A stretch of DNA of 38,385 bases from DAHUYF01 sp035509275. Lineage in GTDB: Bacteria > Pseudomonadota > Alphaproteobacteria > ATCC43930 > CGMCC-115725. The notes under the pieces were generated by a model, which was not told the origin of the DNA, searched no databases, and worked only from the letters and a program-made list of their open reading frames with translations. Each line of letters begins with the position of its first letter. Position 1 is the first letter of the stretch. The position numbers and the translations under genes are program-made. Where the stretch lies: the NCBI GenBank assembly GCA_035509275.1, contig DATJLU010000111.1, positions 1 through 38,385 on the forward strand. Reading direction: 5' to 3'. Shown here one piece after another: positions 1 to 7,886 of the stretch.

Positions 1-126
1 GCTGGGCGAGCTGTAGCTACCGCTTCCGCCGGTGGCCGAGCCGCTGCTGCCGCTCGTGCTCTGGGCCAGCGCAACGCCCGCCGTCAGTGCGAGCACCGAC
101 GCGGCAGTGAGAATAAGGCGTTTCAT
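1..126 (-). CDS. Small secreted Gly/Ser-rich protein, N-terminal part (partial)
   Basis: Only the first 42 codons lie in the window; the gene runs off the left edge. The start is ATG at 126, with AGGAG seven bases upstream. The product opens with MKR, a hydrophobic stretch to about residue 19, and an ALA-Q junction, a typical Sec signal peptide cut near residue 21. The rest that can be seen is low complexity, almost only Ser, Gly, Thr and Ala (residues 22-42), as in short exported or surface proteins. Function is not recognisable. The long leader upstream carries an intrinsic terminator on the same strand (220-248), so the gene may be controlled by attenuation or simply sit behind a separate small RNA. 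Confidence 0.6.
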   Translation of the reverse strand, partial: MKRLILTAASVLALTAGVALAQSTSGSSGSATGGSGSYSSPS

Positions 127-219
127 CCTGCACTCCTTGGCATTTGCCGAGTGCGTCCCCTGGGACGCATCCTTCAAACCCGGCAAGGAGGAGGCGCGTT
201 CCGCCTCTATCCAAACGCG

Positions 220-248
220 AAAAGAAAGGGCCGCGCAAAGCACGGCCC
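220..248 (-). terminator. Rho-independent terminator on the minus strand
   Basis: Read on the minus strand, GGGCCG and CGGCCC pair; a T-G wobble and a further GC/GC step extend the stem to nine pairs around a TTT loop. It is followed directly by TTTCTTTT. This is the best intrinsic terminator in the window. It lies about 200 bases past the amidase stop codon and about 95 bases before the small secreted gene, so it more likely ends a short transcript made between them than the amidase mRNA itself. Confidence 0.65.
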
Positions 249-308
249 AAGTTCAGGGAGGAAAAGCCCGAAGGACTTGCGATACGCGGCCCGAAGGACC
301 TGCATCGC
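220..308 (-). ncRNA. Candidate small RNA or structured leader with two UUCG hairpins
   Basis: On the minus strand, 308 to 279 folds as a hairpin with base GCGATGC/GCGTATCGC and a C(UUCG)G tetraloop. Positions 278-264 form a second hairpin, AAG-T-CC around UUCG with GGCTT. A single-stranded stretch with the anti-Shine-Dalgarno-like core CCTCCC follows, then the terminator at 220-248. Two stable hairpins, an exposed C/U-rich stretch and an intrinsic terminator are the usual build of alphaproteobacterial trans-acting small RNAs. A CTTGAC -35-like element lies at 333-338, but no convincing -10 box was found. It could instead be an attenuating leader of the gene starting at 126. No Rfam family is claimed. 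Confidence 0.4.
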
Positions 309-454
309 GAGGGTGACAGTAAGGCCCGCTTCGTCAAGAAATGGTTAATGGCGATTCTTTTTTCTTCGCGCTGGCGCGTTTTTTTTGGCGGGCCATCCGC
401 ATGACTTCTACCGCTGCGGTCCGACGACGGCCCGCGCCACCCCTCAGGCTTGGG

Positions 455-1270
455 CTAAGCCTTTGTCGAGAAATCGAAATAATCGTTGATCGAGCGCACC
501 AGGCCGCTCGCGAGCTTGCGCTGGTAAGGCGCTTGCTGCAGCAGCCGATCCTCTTCCTTGTTGGAGAGACAGCCGAGCTCGACCAGCGCCGAGGGGATGT
601 CGGGCGCCTTGAGAACCGCGAATCCGGCCGAGCGATGGCTGTTGTTCAGCATCCGCACCTCATGGCCAAGCTCGGACACAACGTCGCGGGCGAGTCGGAT
701 CGACAGGTTGTTGGTCTGCCGGCGCGCCAGATCGAACAGGATCTCGCTCACCACCGGCTCGTGCCGCGAGAGATCGATGCCGGCGACGAGGTCGGACTTG
801 TTCTCGCGGGCCGCCAGAGCGGCGGCCTCCTTGTCCGACGCCTTCTCCGACAGCGTGAAGACCGAAGCGCCGCGCGCGCCCGATTCGGGCAAAGCATCGG
901 CATGAATCGACAGGAAAAGATCGGCGCCGACCGAGCGGGCAAAGGCGACGCGGTCCTCAAGGGCGATAAACTCGTCGTCGGTGCGGGTCAGACGGACGTG
1001 ATAGCGCCGGCTCGCCTCGAGGAGGCGCGCCACCTCGCGCGTCGTCGAGAAGGCGATGTCCTTCTCATAAACGCCGGTGCAGCCGATACAACCGGGATCG
1101 ATGCCGCCATGGCCGGGGTCGAGCACGACGAGATGGGGTTTTTGCGCGCGCGCCAGCACCGCCTCGGCAAACGCTTTCGGCGCCAAGCCAACGCCGCCCG
1201 CTCCGAGCGCGGTCGCGGCCAAAAGGCGCAAGAGCCTGCGCCGGGAGAGTCCTGCTTCAGTCATGGTCAC
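455..1270 (-). CDS. N-acetylmuramoyl-L-alanine amidase, Tat-exported
   Basis: This is a zinc amidase of the Amidase_3 family (AmiA/B/C, CwlM type), which cleaves the amide bond between muramic acid and the stem peptide of peptidoglycan in the periplasm. The 271 residues begin with a twin-arginine signal (SRRRLLRLL at 9-17, then a hydrophobic stretch ending AFA at 33-35). The zinc ligands can be read as H54 in DPGHGG, E69 in YEKD and H123 in SIHAD; the catalytic Glu is E231 in VELG. The family's N-terminal AMIN targeting domain is absent, so this is a catalytic-domain-only form. Tat export matches E. coli AmiA and AmiC. It is a single gene. Confidence 0.92.
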   Translation of the reverse strand: MTMTEAGLSRRRLLRLLAATALGAGGVGLAPKAFAEAVLARAQKPHLVVLDPGHGGIDPGCIGCTGVYEKDIAFSTTREVARLLEASRRYHVRLTRTDDEFIALEDRVAFARSVGADLFLSIHADALPESGARGASVFTLSEKASDKEAAALAARENKSDLVAGIDLSRHEPVVSEILFDLARRQTNNLSIRLARDVVSELGHEVRMLNNSHRSAGFAVLKAPDIPSALVELGCLSNKEEDRLLQQAPYQRKLASGLVRSINDYFDFSTKA

Positions 1271-1497
1271 CTGCGCCCATTCCGCTCTCGTCCCTCACGA
1301 GGAGGTTGAACGCCTACTGCACCGCAGTTATAGGCTTTAGTTGAGGATACTGCCATATCTATCTGCATTCTCAGAATAAAATGTTTTTAAGGATCGCCGT
1401 GCCGCGAGCCATAGCGGCGCCGGGGTTGCGCCAGAGCGTCGCAGGCGATGGTTAAATTTGCGGAAATCGCGCCAAGCGCGAGCCGCGGAGACGGCGA

Positions 1498-1677
1498 TCA
1501 GGCGCTGGTAAGCTGCCGGATTGCGATGCTCGGGAGGGGCTCCAGATCCTCGGCGATGCCGTCGTAATAGTCGGCCAGCTCCAGCAGCTGCGCACGGATC
1601 TGTTCCTGCAGCACCGCTTCGGCGCGGCAGCGCAGATCGCGGGCCCTGCCTCTCAGATCGCTCGCGCTCGGCCGCAT
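1498..1677 (-). CDS. Small conserved helical protein coupled to a response regulator
   Basis: The 59-residue ORF starts at ATG 1677, two bases after the stop of the receiver protein, so translation is probably coupled. It is almost fully helical, with a charged heptad-like stretch RARDLRCRAEAVLQ followed by LLELADYYDGIAEDLE. This resembles the many 50-70 residue rhizobial proteins with an RAxLLELAxxYxxLAE pattern, whose function is unknown. The longer upstream frame is only the out-of-frame shadow of the receiver gene. The role is unknown; cotranscription suggests a link with the response regulator. Confidence 0.6.
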   Translation of the reverse strand: MRPSASDLRGRARDLRCRAEAVLQEQIRAQLLELADYYDGIAEDLEPLPSIAIRQLTSA

Positions 1678-1679
1678 GA

Positions 1680-2069
1680 TTATCCCGCCGCCTTCAGCAC
1701 GCGCTGCACGGTGCTGACCAACTCGGCGCCGCTGACCGGCTTTCTCAGCACCGCCTTGGCGCCGAGGCGGCGGGCGGTGTTGAGATGGTTGTCCCAATCA
1801 TCGACCCCGGAGACAGCGATGATCCGGATATTGGGCCGTTCGGCGATCAGCGATCGGATCATTTCGATACCGTCCATCACCGGCATGGCAATGTCGGTGA
1901 TGGTCACGTCGACATCATGGCGCTTGAGGCTCTCGACACCGTCGCGGCCGTCGCTCGCGGTCATCACCGCGAAGCCCGACCGCTCCAGAACCCGCCGCAG
2001 CAGGTCCCGCATGACTTCGTCGTCGTCCACGACAAGGACGGCGGCGGACGGTGTCTTCGTTGCGGTCAT
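1680..2069 (-). CDS. Receiver-only (CheY-like) response regulator
   Basis: This 129-residue protein consists only of a phosphoacceptor receiver domain. The acidic pocket D15-D16-D17, phosphorylatable D59 (TDIAMPVMDG), switch Ser S87 and K110 (RKP) are all present, so it should be phosphorylated by a histidine kinase. There is no output domain, and it probably signals through protein contacts. No kinase gene is adjacent. The ATG at 2069, preceded by AGG at short distance, is preferred; a GTG at 2096 would add nine residues. The gene is followed after two bases by a 59-codon ORF. Confidence 0.88.
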   Translation of the reverse strand: MTATKTPSAAVLVVDDDEVMRDLLRRVLERSGFAVMTASDGRDGVESLKRHDVDVTITDIAMPVMDGIEMIRSLIAERPNIRIIAVSGVDDWDNHLNTARRLGAKAVLRKPVSGAELVSTVQRVLKAAG

Positions 2070-2162
2070 CCCTGGCCTGCGCGTGAACTCCAGCACGCAT
2101 CTTCGCGCAGAACGGATAACGCTATGTTAAATATCCGAAAATTGCTTGGAAATGGGATGCCA

Positions 2163-3155
2163 CTAGGCGCGCAGGTCGACGACGATACGGCCCCGCACGC
2201 CGCCCTTCAGGATCTTCTGTGCGAGGGCCGGGAGGGCCTCGAGCGGCACCGTCTCGGTGAGTGCGTCGAGCTTCTCCATCGGCAGATCGCGGGTGAGCCG
2301 CGACCAGGCGACTTTCCGCCGCTCGACCGGGCACATCACGCTGTCGATGCCGAGCAGATTGACGCCGCGCAGCAGGAAGGGAATGACGGTCGCCGGCAAA
2401 TCATTGCCGCCGGCAAGGCCGCACGACGCGGCGCTGGCGCCGTATTTGAGCTGCGTCAGCAGGCTCGCCAGCGTGGTGCTGCCCACGGCGTCGATGGCGC
2501 CCGCCCAACGCTCGGCATCGAGCGGGCGGGAGGGGGGCTTCGCCAGCTCGGCACGATCGATAAAGCCGGCGGCGCCGAGCGACGATAGATAGCCATGCTG
2601 CTCGGACCGGCCGGTCGAGGCGATGACGCGATAGCCGAGCTTCGCCAGCACGGCGACGGCAACGCTGCCGAGGCCGCCCGCGGCGCCCGTCACCAGCACG
2701 TCGCCCTTCGCCGGCGCCAATCCGTGCTCTTCGAGCGCCATCACCGCCAGCATCGCGGTGAAGCCCGCCGTGCCGATCGCCATGGCGCGCTTGGCGCTGA
2801 GCCCCTCGGGCAGCTTGACCAGCTGTCCCGCCTTGACCCGCGCCTTCTCGGCATAGCCGCCCCACTGCACCTCGCCGACGCGCCAGCCGGTCAGCACCAC
2901 CTTGTCGCCGGGCTTGACGGCGGGCGCGTCCGAGCGCTCAACGGTGCCGGCGAAGTCGACGCCCGGCACGTGCGGATAGGTGCGCACCAGGCGGCCGAGG
3001 CCGTTGAGGATGAGACCGTCCTTGTAGTTGAGCGTCGAGTATTCGACCGCGACGGTCACCTCGCCGGGCGGCAGCGCGCCTTCGTCGATGCGCTCGATCG
3101 CGGCGCGGACCTTGCCCTCGGTCTCGCGCAGCAGCAGCGCTTTCACCTCAGCCAT
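2163..3155 (-). CDS. acuI: Acrylyl-CoA reductase / quinone oxidoreductase, AcuI/YhdH family
   Basis: The 330-residue protein belongs to the medium-chain dehydrogenase/reductase superfamily. The GroES-like N-terminal half has NYKDGL and VPGVDFAGTV; the Rossmann half has TGAAGGLGS (about 177-185) for NADPH, then GLAGG and LLGIDSV. These match AcuI/YhdH, which reduces acrylyl-CoA to propionyl-CoA. No zinc-binding Cys/His set is present, as expected. It starts ten bases after the stop of the thiolase-like gene at 3166-4329 and is evidently cotranscribed with it, placing both in acyl-CoA metabolism. Another family member with a different enoyl substrate cannot be excluded. Confidence 0.85.
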   Translation of the reverse strand: MAEVKALLLRETEGKVRAAIERIDEGALPPGEVTVAVEYSTLNYKDGLILNGLGRLVRTYPHVPGVDFAGTVERSDAPAVKPGDKVVLTGWRVGEVQWGGYAEKARVKAGQLVKLPEGLSAKRAMAIGTAGFTAMLAVMALEEHGLAPAKGDVLVTGAAGGLGSVAVAVLAKLGYRVIASTGRSEQHGYLSSLGAAGFIDRAELAKPPSRPLDAERWAGAIDAVGSTTLASLLTQLKYGASAASCGLAGGNDLPATVIPFLLRGVNLLGIDSVMCPVERRKVAWSRLTRDLPMEKLDALTETVPLEALPALAQKILKGGVRGRIVVDLRA

Positions 3156-3165
3156 GGCGCGGCTC

Positions 3166-4329
3166 CTAGCGCAGCCGCTCGAGCACGCTGGCGTAATTGG
3201 CCACCGCCGCGCCGCCCATGTTGAAGATGGCGCCGAGGCGCGGTTCCTTTACCTGGATGCCGCCCGCCGTGCCGGTGAGCTGCATCGAGGCGAGCACATG
3301 CATGGAAACGCCGGTCGCGCCGACCGGATGGCCCTTCGCCTTGAGCCCGCCCGACGGGTTGACCGGCAGCTTGCCGTCCTTGTCGACCCGGCCCTCGAGC
3401 AACACGCGCTCCCCCTGCCCTTTCGGCGCCAGACCCATCGCCTCGTAGATCAGCAGCTCGGCGATGGTGAAGCAGTCATGCACCTCGGCAAAGCCGAGAT
3501 CGTCGAGCCCGACCTTGGCGGTGGCGAGCGCGCGCTTGAAAGCGAGCTCGGGGCCTTCGAAGGCGACGATGTCGCGCCGGCTCATCGGCAGGAAATCGTT
3601 CACCTGCTCGGCGGCGCGGAACACCACCGCCTTGTCGCAGGTCAGCGCCGTTTCGACATCGGTGAGCACCAGCGCCGCCGCGCCGTCGGAGACGAGCGAG
3701 CAGTCCGTGCGCCGCAACGGCCCCGCCACCAGCGGATTCTTCTCCGAGACGGTGCGGCAGAACTCGTAGCCCAGATCCTTCTGCAGCTGTGCCAGCGGAT
3801 TGGCCGAACCGTTCTTGTGGTTCTTGGCGGCGATGCGGGCGAGCGCGTCGGACTTGTCGCCATAGCGCTGGAAATACATCTGCGCGATGCGGCCGAAGAC
3901 GCCGGCAAAGCCGCCTTCGATGGCGCCCTCCTCCTTGATATAGGAGGCCTTGATCAGGATCTCGCCGACCTGCGGACCGGTGACCTCGGTCATCTTCTCG
4001 ACGCCGACGACGAGAACGTTGCGTGCCGTTTTGGCGGCGATTGCACTCAAGCCCTGGTGAATCGCGGCAGAGCCGGTGGCACAGGCATTCTCGACATGCG
4101 TCGCCGGCTTGAAGCGGAAGGCTGGATCGGCCTGCAGCACCAGCGATGCCGGAAACTCCTGCCGCTGGAAGCCGGCATTCATCGTGCCGAGAAAGATCGC
4201 GTCGATATCCTTGGGCTCCATGCCCGCGTCGCGCAACGCTTCGACCGACACCTTGACGATGAGCGCTTCGAGATCCTGTTCGAGCTTGCCGAAACGCGAA
4301 TGGGCCCAGCCGACGATGCAGGCGGTCAT
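3166..4329 (-). CDS. Thiolase-superfamily protein, SCP-x/DitF-like
   Basis: The gene encodes 387 residues. ATG at 4329 is preceded by GGAGG at five bases, a near-ideal ribosome-binding site; a longer frame upstream has none. The acylatable Cys is C83 in ENACATGSAA, and the GHPVGATG loop with H334 is present. A second His appears as HDCFT (H284), the hallmark of the SCP-x thiolase-like group (cd00829). The second catalytic Cys of classical thiolases is replaced by NMGGAAVAN near the C-terminus. Such proteins act in side-chain or branched acyl-CoA degradation, often with a small DUF35/OB-fold partner, which is not in this window. It heads an operon with the acrylyl-CoA reductase. Confidence 0.85.
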   Translation of the reverse strand: MTACIVGWAHSRFGKLEQDLEALIVKVSVEALRDAGMEPKDIDAIFLGTMNAGFQRQEFPASLVLQADPAFRFKPATHVENACATGSAAIHQGLSAIAAKTARNVLVVGVEKMTEVTGPQVGEILIKASYIKEEGAIEGGFAGVFGRIAQMYFQRYGDKSDALARIAAKNHKNGSANPLAQLQKDLGYEFCRTVSEKNPLVAGPLRRTDCSLVSDGAAALVLTDVETALTCDKAVVFRAAEQVNDFLPMSRRDIVAFEGPELAFKRALATAKVGLDDLGFAEVHDCFTIAELLIYEAMGLAPKGQGERVLLEGRVDKDGKLPVNPSGGLKAKGHPVGATGVSMHVLASMQLTGTAGGIQVKEPRLGAIFNMGGAAVANYASVLERLR

Positions 4330-4475
4330 GACGTCCTCCGATCCCTTGTCCGAACCAGATATAGCAAGCCCACCGGCGAGCGTCACGCCGCCGCGGTTTG
4401 CCCTGGCAAGCCGCGTTCCTGCCCGGTAACGTGGCGCGCGCCCGCAACCGATCGCAGCCACCGAGACGAGGCACC

Positions 4476-5516
4476 TTGGCCACCGACACCATCACCTTGC
4501 GCCGCCCCGATGACTGGCACGTCCATCTGCGCGATGGCGCTCTGCTGGAAGCGGTGCTGCCGTTCACCGCGCGCAGCTTCGCCCGCGCCATCATCATGCC
4601 GAATCTGGTGCCGCCGGTGACGGCAATGGCCGCGGCCGAAGCCTATCGCCGCCGCATCCTGGCGGCGCTGCCGCCCGGTGTCGACTTCACGCCGCTGATG
4701 ACCGCCTATCTCAGCGATGACAGCGATGCCGACGAGATCGAGCGCGGCCGCCGCGCCGGGCTCTTTGCCGCGGTGAAGCTCTACCCCGCGCACGCCACCA
4801 CCAATTCGGCGGCGGGCGTGACCGACATCGCCAAGACCTATCGCGTGCTCGAGCGCATGGCGGCGCTCGGCATGCCGCTCCTCGTCCATGGCGAGGTGAC
4901 CGATCCTGCGATCGACGTCTTCGACCGCGAAGCGGTGTTCATCGAGCGGATTCTGGCGCCGCTGATGCGCCGCCTGCCCCAGCTCAAGATCGTGCTCGAG
5001 CACATCACCACCAGCGAAGCGGTCGCGTTCGTCGAAAGCGCGGGCGACACGCTCGCTGCCACCATCACGCCGCACCATCTCCTCATCAACCGCAACGCGC
5101 TGTTCTCGGGCGGCCTCCGGCCGCATCTGTATTGCCTGCCGGTAGCGAAGCGCGAGACGCATCGTCTGGCGCTGCGCCGCGCCGCGACCTCCGGCAGCGC
5201 CAAATTCTTCCTCGGCACCGACACCGCACCGCATCCCGTCGCCGACAAGGAGCGCGATTGCGGCTGTGCCGGCATTTTCGCGGCGCCGGCCGCGCTCGAA
5301 CTCTATGCCGGCGTCTTCGCCGAAGAGCAGGCGCTCGAACGCTTCGAGGCCTTCGCCGCGCTCAACGGCCCGCGTTTCTACGGGCTGCCGGCCAATGAGC
5401 AGCGCATCACCTTGGCGCGCCGCTCCTGGCGCGTGCCGCAAACCGTGCCGACCGCCGCCGGGCCGCTGCGCCCCTTCCTCGCCGGTGAGGAGATCGCCTG
5501 GCAGCTTCGGTCTTGA
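4476..5516 (+). CDS. pyrC: Dihydroorotase (class II, PyrC)
   Basis: The enzyme is the zinc amidohydrolase that closes carbamoyl-aspartate to dihydroorotate, the third step of pyrimidine synthesis. The 346 residues align along their length with the E. coli PyrC type. Metal ligands are H15 and H17 (DDWHVHLRD), carbamylatable K101 (KLYP), H138 (HGEVT) and H176 (EHITT); catalytic D249 is in LGTDTAPH. The GCAG and NGPxFYGLP motifs are also present. The family start falls on TTG at 4476, with GAGG four bases upstream; in-frame codons from 4398 add no conserved sequence. The gene is divergent from the thiolase operon and ends inside a strong hairpin. Confidence 0.93.
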   Translation: MATDTITLRRPDDWHVHLRDGALLEAVLPFTARSFARAIIMPNLVPPVTAMAAAEAYRRRILAALPPGVDFTPLMTAYLSDDSDADEIERGRRAGLFAAVKLYPAHATTNSAAGVTDIAKTYRVLERMAALGMPLLVHGEVTDPAIDVFDREAVFIERILAPLMRRLPQLKIVLEHITTSEAVAFVESAGDTLAATITPHHLLINRNALFSGGLRPHLYCLPVAKRETHRLALRRAATSGSAKFFLGTDTAPHPVADKERDCGCAGIFAAPAALELYAGVFAEEQALERFEAFAALNGPRFYGLPANEQRITLARRSWRVPQTVPTAAGPLRPFLAGEEIAWQLRS

Positions 5517-5527
5517 AGCTGCCAGGC
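5496..5527 (+). terminator. Hairpin spanning the pyrC stop codon
   Basis: GCCTGGCAGCTTC at 5496-5508 pairs perfectly over 13 bases with GAAGCTGCCAGGC at 5515-5527, around a six-base loop. The TGA stop of pyrC (5514-5516) lies at the loop edge and first pair. Only GTTTG follows, so it lacks a proper U-tract; it may act as a transcript-end stabiliser or a weak terminator. Confidence 0.5.
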
Positions 5528-5557
5528 GTTTGAAGCCTTCGTTGGGCTGGTGCGGAA

Positions 5558-5583
5558 GGTGCCGGGCGAACCTGCCCGGCACC
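5558..5583. terminator. Second hairpin between convergent genes
   Basis: GGTGCCGGGC (5558-5567) pairs perfectly over ten bases with GCCCGGCACC (5574-5583) across a six-base loop. It lies between the end of pyrC and the end of the molybdenum hydroxylase gene (stop at 5594), so it could serve both strands. There is no U-tract on either side. Confidence 0.5.
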
Positions 5584-5593
5584 AATTCCTGCC

Positions 5594-7885
5594 TTACGTC
5601 GACAACTGATCGCCGATCGGCAGGCTCCGGATGCGCTTGCCGCAAGCGGCGAAGATCGCGTTGCAGAGCGCCGGCGCGAACGGCGGTACGCCCGGCTCGC
5701 CGATGCCGCTCGACGGCACGTCGAGGCCGTGCGGAACCATATGCACTTCCGTCTGAGCCGGGGACTCGTTGATGCGGGTCACCTTGTAGGTGTCGAAGTT
5801 GCCCTGCTGGGCGCGCCCGTTCTTGAACGAGATCTCGCCATAGCGGGCGAGCGCATAGCCCATCACCGCCGCGCCTTCCATTTGCGAATGGACGCGTTCG
5901 GGATTGGCGATGAAGCCGGCGTCCACCGCCGTCACGACGCGCGGCACGGTGAGCTTGCCCTTCTCGTCCACGGCCACCTCCACGACCGTGGCGACATAGG
6001 TCAAGAAGCTGCGATGCACCGCAATGCCGCGCCCGTGCCGGGGCGGCAGCGGCTTACCCCAATCGGATTTCTCAGCTGCGAGCTCGACGACGCCGCGCAG
6101 CCGCGCCGTGTCGATCGGATAGGACTCGAAGGGATCGCCGTAGTTCCAGAAGTCCTTGACGTCCTGCGATTTGCGCGGATCGACGATGCGCGGCGGCCCG
6201 ATCAGCTCGATCAACATGTCCTTGGGGTCGCGGCCGGCGGCCTGCGCGATCTCCGCCACCATGGACTGCACCGCAAAGCCGTGCGGAATGTTCGACACCG
6301 AGCGGAACCAGCCGATGCGCGTATGCGCCTCGGCCTCGCCGTTCTCGCAGCGCAGGTTGGGGATGTCGAAGGGGTTGTCGACCAGCCCCATGCCCATCTC
6401 GAGCGCCGATTCGTGCTTCGGATCGGGCACGAACAGCGCGAAGATGGTCGGCGCGACGCTGCGATGGCGCCAGGCGACCACCTTGCCGCTCTGATCCAGC
6501 CCAGCATCGATCCGTTCCACCGACACCGTGTGGAAGAAGTCATGCTGGATGTCGTCCTCGCGCGTCCAGATGACTTTGACCGGCGCCCCTACCGCCTTGG
6601 ACAGCAAGGCCGCTTCGATGGCGTAGTCGCATTTCGACTTGCGTCCGAAGCCGCCGCCGAGCAGCAACTCGTGCACGGTCACGTCTTCCGGCTTGATGCC
6701 GAGCTTCTTCGCCAGCTCGTCCCGCGTTCCGCCGGGGCTTTGCAGCGGCGCCCACACCTCTAGCTTGCCATCGGCGAAGTGCGCCGTCGCGCTGACCGGC
6801 TCCATCTGCGCATGCGAAATGTGCGGCAGGTAGTATTCGGCGGTGACGACCTTGGCCGCCGAGGCCAGCGCTTTCTCGGCATCGCCGTCATTGCGCACGA
6901 CGAGGCCGGGCTTGCGCGCGGTCTCTTCCATCTGCGTCCGGTAGGTCGCCGAATCGTAGACGGCGTGCGGGCCGTCATCCCAAGTGATCTTGAGTGCGTC
7001 GCGGCCCTGCATCGCGGCCCAGGTGTTCTTGGCCACCACGGCGACGCCGCCGAGCGGCGCGAACTTCGCCGGAGCCGGCGTGCCCTCGATGACGACGACC
7101 TTTTCGACGCCCGGCACCTTCATCGCGGCGGTGGCATCGTAAGACACCATCTTGCCGCCGAACACCGGCGGTCGGGCGACCACGGCGAATTTCATCCCGG
7201 GCACCTTGGCGTCGATGCCATAGATGGCCTTGCCCATGATGATGTCTTTTTGATCGACCGGCTTGATCGTGCCCTTGCCGATGTAGCGGAACTGGTCCGC
7301 TGTCTTCAGCGTCACCTGGTCGGCCGACGGAGCCGGCAGCGCCATGGCCTCGACGGCGACCGCGCCATAGCCGATCTTTGCACCGGTCTTCTTGTTGATG
7401 ATCTCGTGGTTCTTCGTCTCGACGTCGCTGACATCAACGCCCCAATGCTTGGCGGCCGCCATCGCCAGCATCAGGCGCACCGAGGCGCCGATATGGCGCA
7501 TCGGCTGAATGAAATGGCGGATGCTGCGAGAGCCGTCCGTGTCCTGGTTGCCGTATCTTTCCTCGTTGCCCGGGGATTGCTTGATGCGGACGCGCGACCA
7601 GTCCGCCTCGAGCTCGTCAGCGACGATCAGAGGCAGCGTGGTGCGTGCGGCACCGGTTCCCATTTCGGCGCGCGACGCGATGATGGTGACCAATCCGTTC
7701 TTGTCGATCGTCACGAAGACATGCGGGTCGGTCACCACGCCGTGCGGCATCGCACCGGCACCCGTCTTGTAGTCTTCATGCATTTCCGCAAACGACTTGA
7801 GCGAGATGAACTGCGCCGCGATGACCAGCCCGCCGGCGCCGACGATGAAGCGGCGGCGGCTGACATTCTCGATGATCGTCTTCAT
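5594..7885 (-). CDS. Molybdenum hydroxylase large subunit, isoquinoline 1-oxidoreductase (IorB)-like
   Basis: This is a xanthine-oxidase-family molybdopterin-binding subunit that hydroxylates an aldehyde or N-heterocycle in the periplasm. The 763 residues start at ATG 7885 with a Tat signal (SRRRF at 9-13, then VGAGGLVIAAQF), as expected for an export route that carries folded cofactor protein. Aldehyde-oxidase motifs can be read, including GGGFGRKS and the C-terminal GEPGVPPFAPAL, whose E730 is the catalytic base of the family. Length matches IorB (about 780). It starts one base after the stop of the 2Fe-2S subunit. No FAD subunit is encoded nearby, which fits the class that passes electrons to cytochrome c. 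The substrate is unknown. Confidence 0.87.
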   Translation of the reverse strand: MKTIIENVSRRRFIVGAGGLVIAAQFISLKSFAEMHEDYKTGAGAMPHGVVTDPHVFVTIDKNGLVTIIASRAEMGTGAARTTLPLIVADELEADWSRVRIKQSPGNEERYGNQDTDGSRSIRHFIQPMRHIGASVRLMLAMAAAKHWGVDVSDVETKNHEIINKKTGAKIGYGAVAVEAMALPAPSADQVTLKTADQFRYIGKGTIKPVDQKDIIMGKAIYGIDAKVPGMKFAVVARPPVFGGKMVSYDATAAMKVPGVEKVVVIEGTPAPAKFAPLGGVAVVAKNTWAAMQGRDALKITWDDGPHAVYDSATYRTQMEETARKPGLVVRNDGDAEKALASAAKVVTAEYYLPHISHAQMEPVSATAHFADGKLEVWAPLQSPGGTRDELAKKLGIKPEDVTVHELLLGGGFGRKSKCDYAIEAALLSKAVGAPVKVIWTREDDIQHDFFHTVSVERIDAGLDQSGKVVAWRHRSVAPTIFALFVPDPKHESALEMGMGLVDNPFDIPNLRCENGEAEAHTRIGWFRSVSNIPHGFAVQSMVAEIAQAAGRDPKDMLIELIGPPRIVDPRKSQDVKDFWNYGDPFESYPIDTARLRGVVELAAEKSDWGKPLPPRHGRGIAVHRSFLTYVATVVEVAVDEKGKLTVPRVVTAVDAGFIANPERVHSQMEGAAVMGYALARYGEISFKNGRAQQGNFDTYKVTRINESPAQTEVHMVPHGLDVPSSGIGEPGVPPFAPALCNAIFAACGKRIRSLPIGDQLST

Positions 7886-7886
7886 G

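Noticed and set aside
367..386. CGCG-CTGG-CGCG hairpin followed by eight T on the plus strand
   Set aside because: The stem has only four pairs and no plus-strand gene lies upstream; a terminator cannot be supported.
341..1309. Open frame of 322 codons on the plus strand
   Set aside because: It is antisense to the amidase and has no recognisable domain.
3028..4620. Long open frame on the plus strand (530 codons)
   Set aside because: It is antisense to the thiolase and acuI genes and shows no family features; high GC creates such long open frames.
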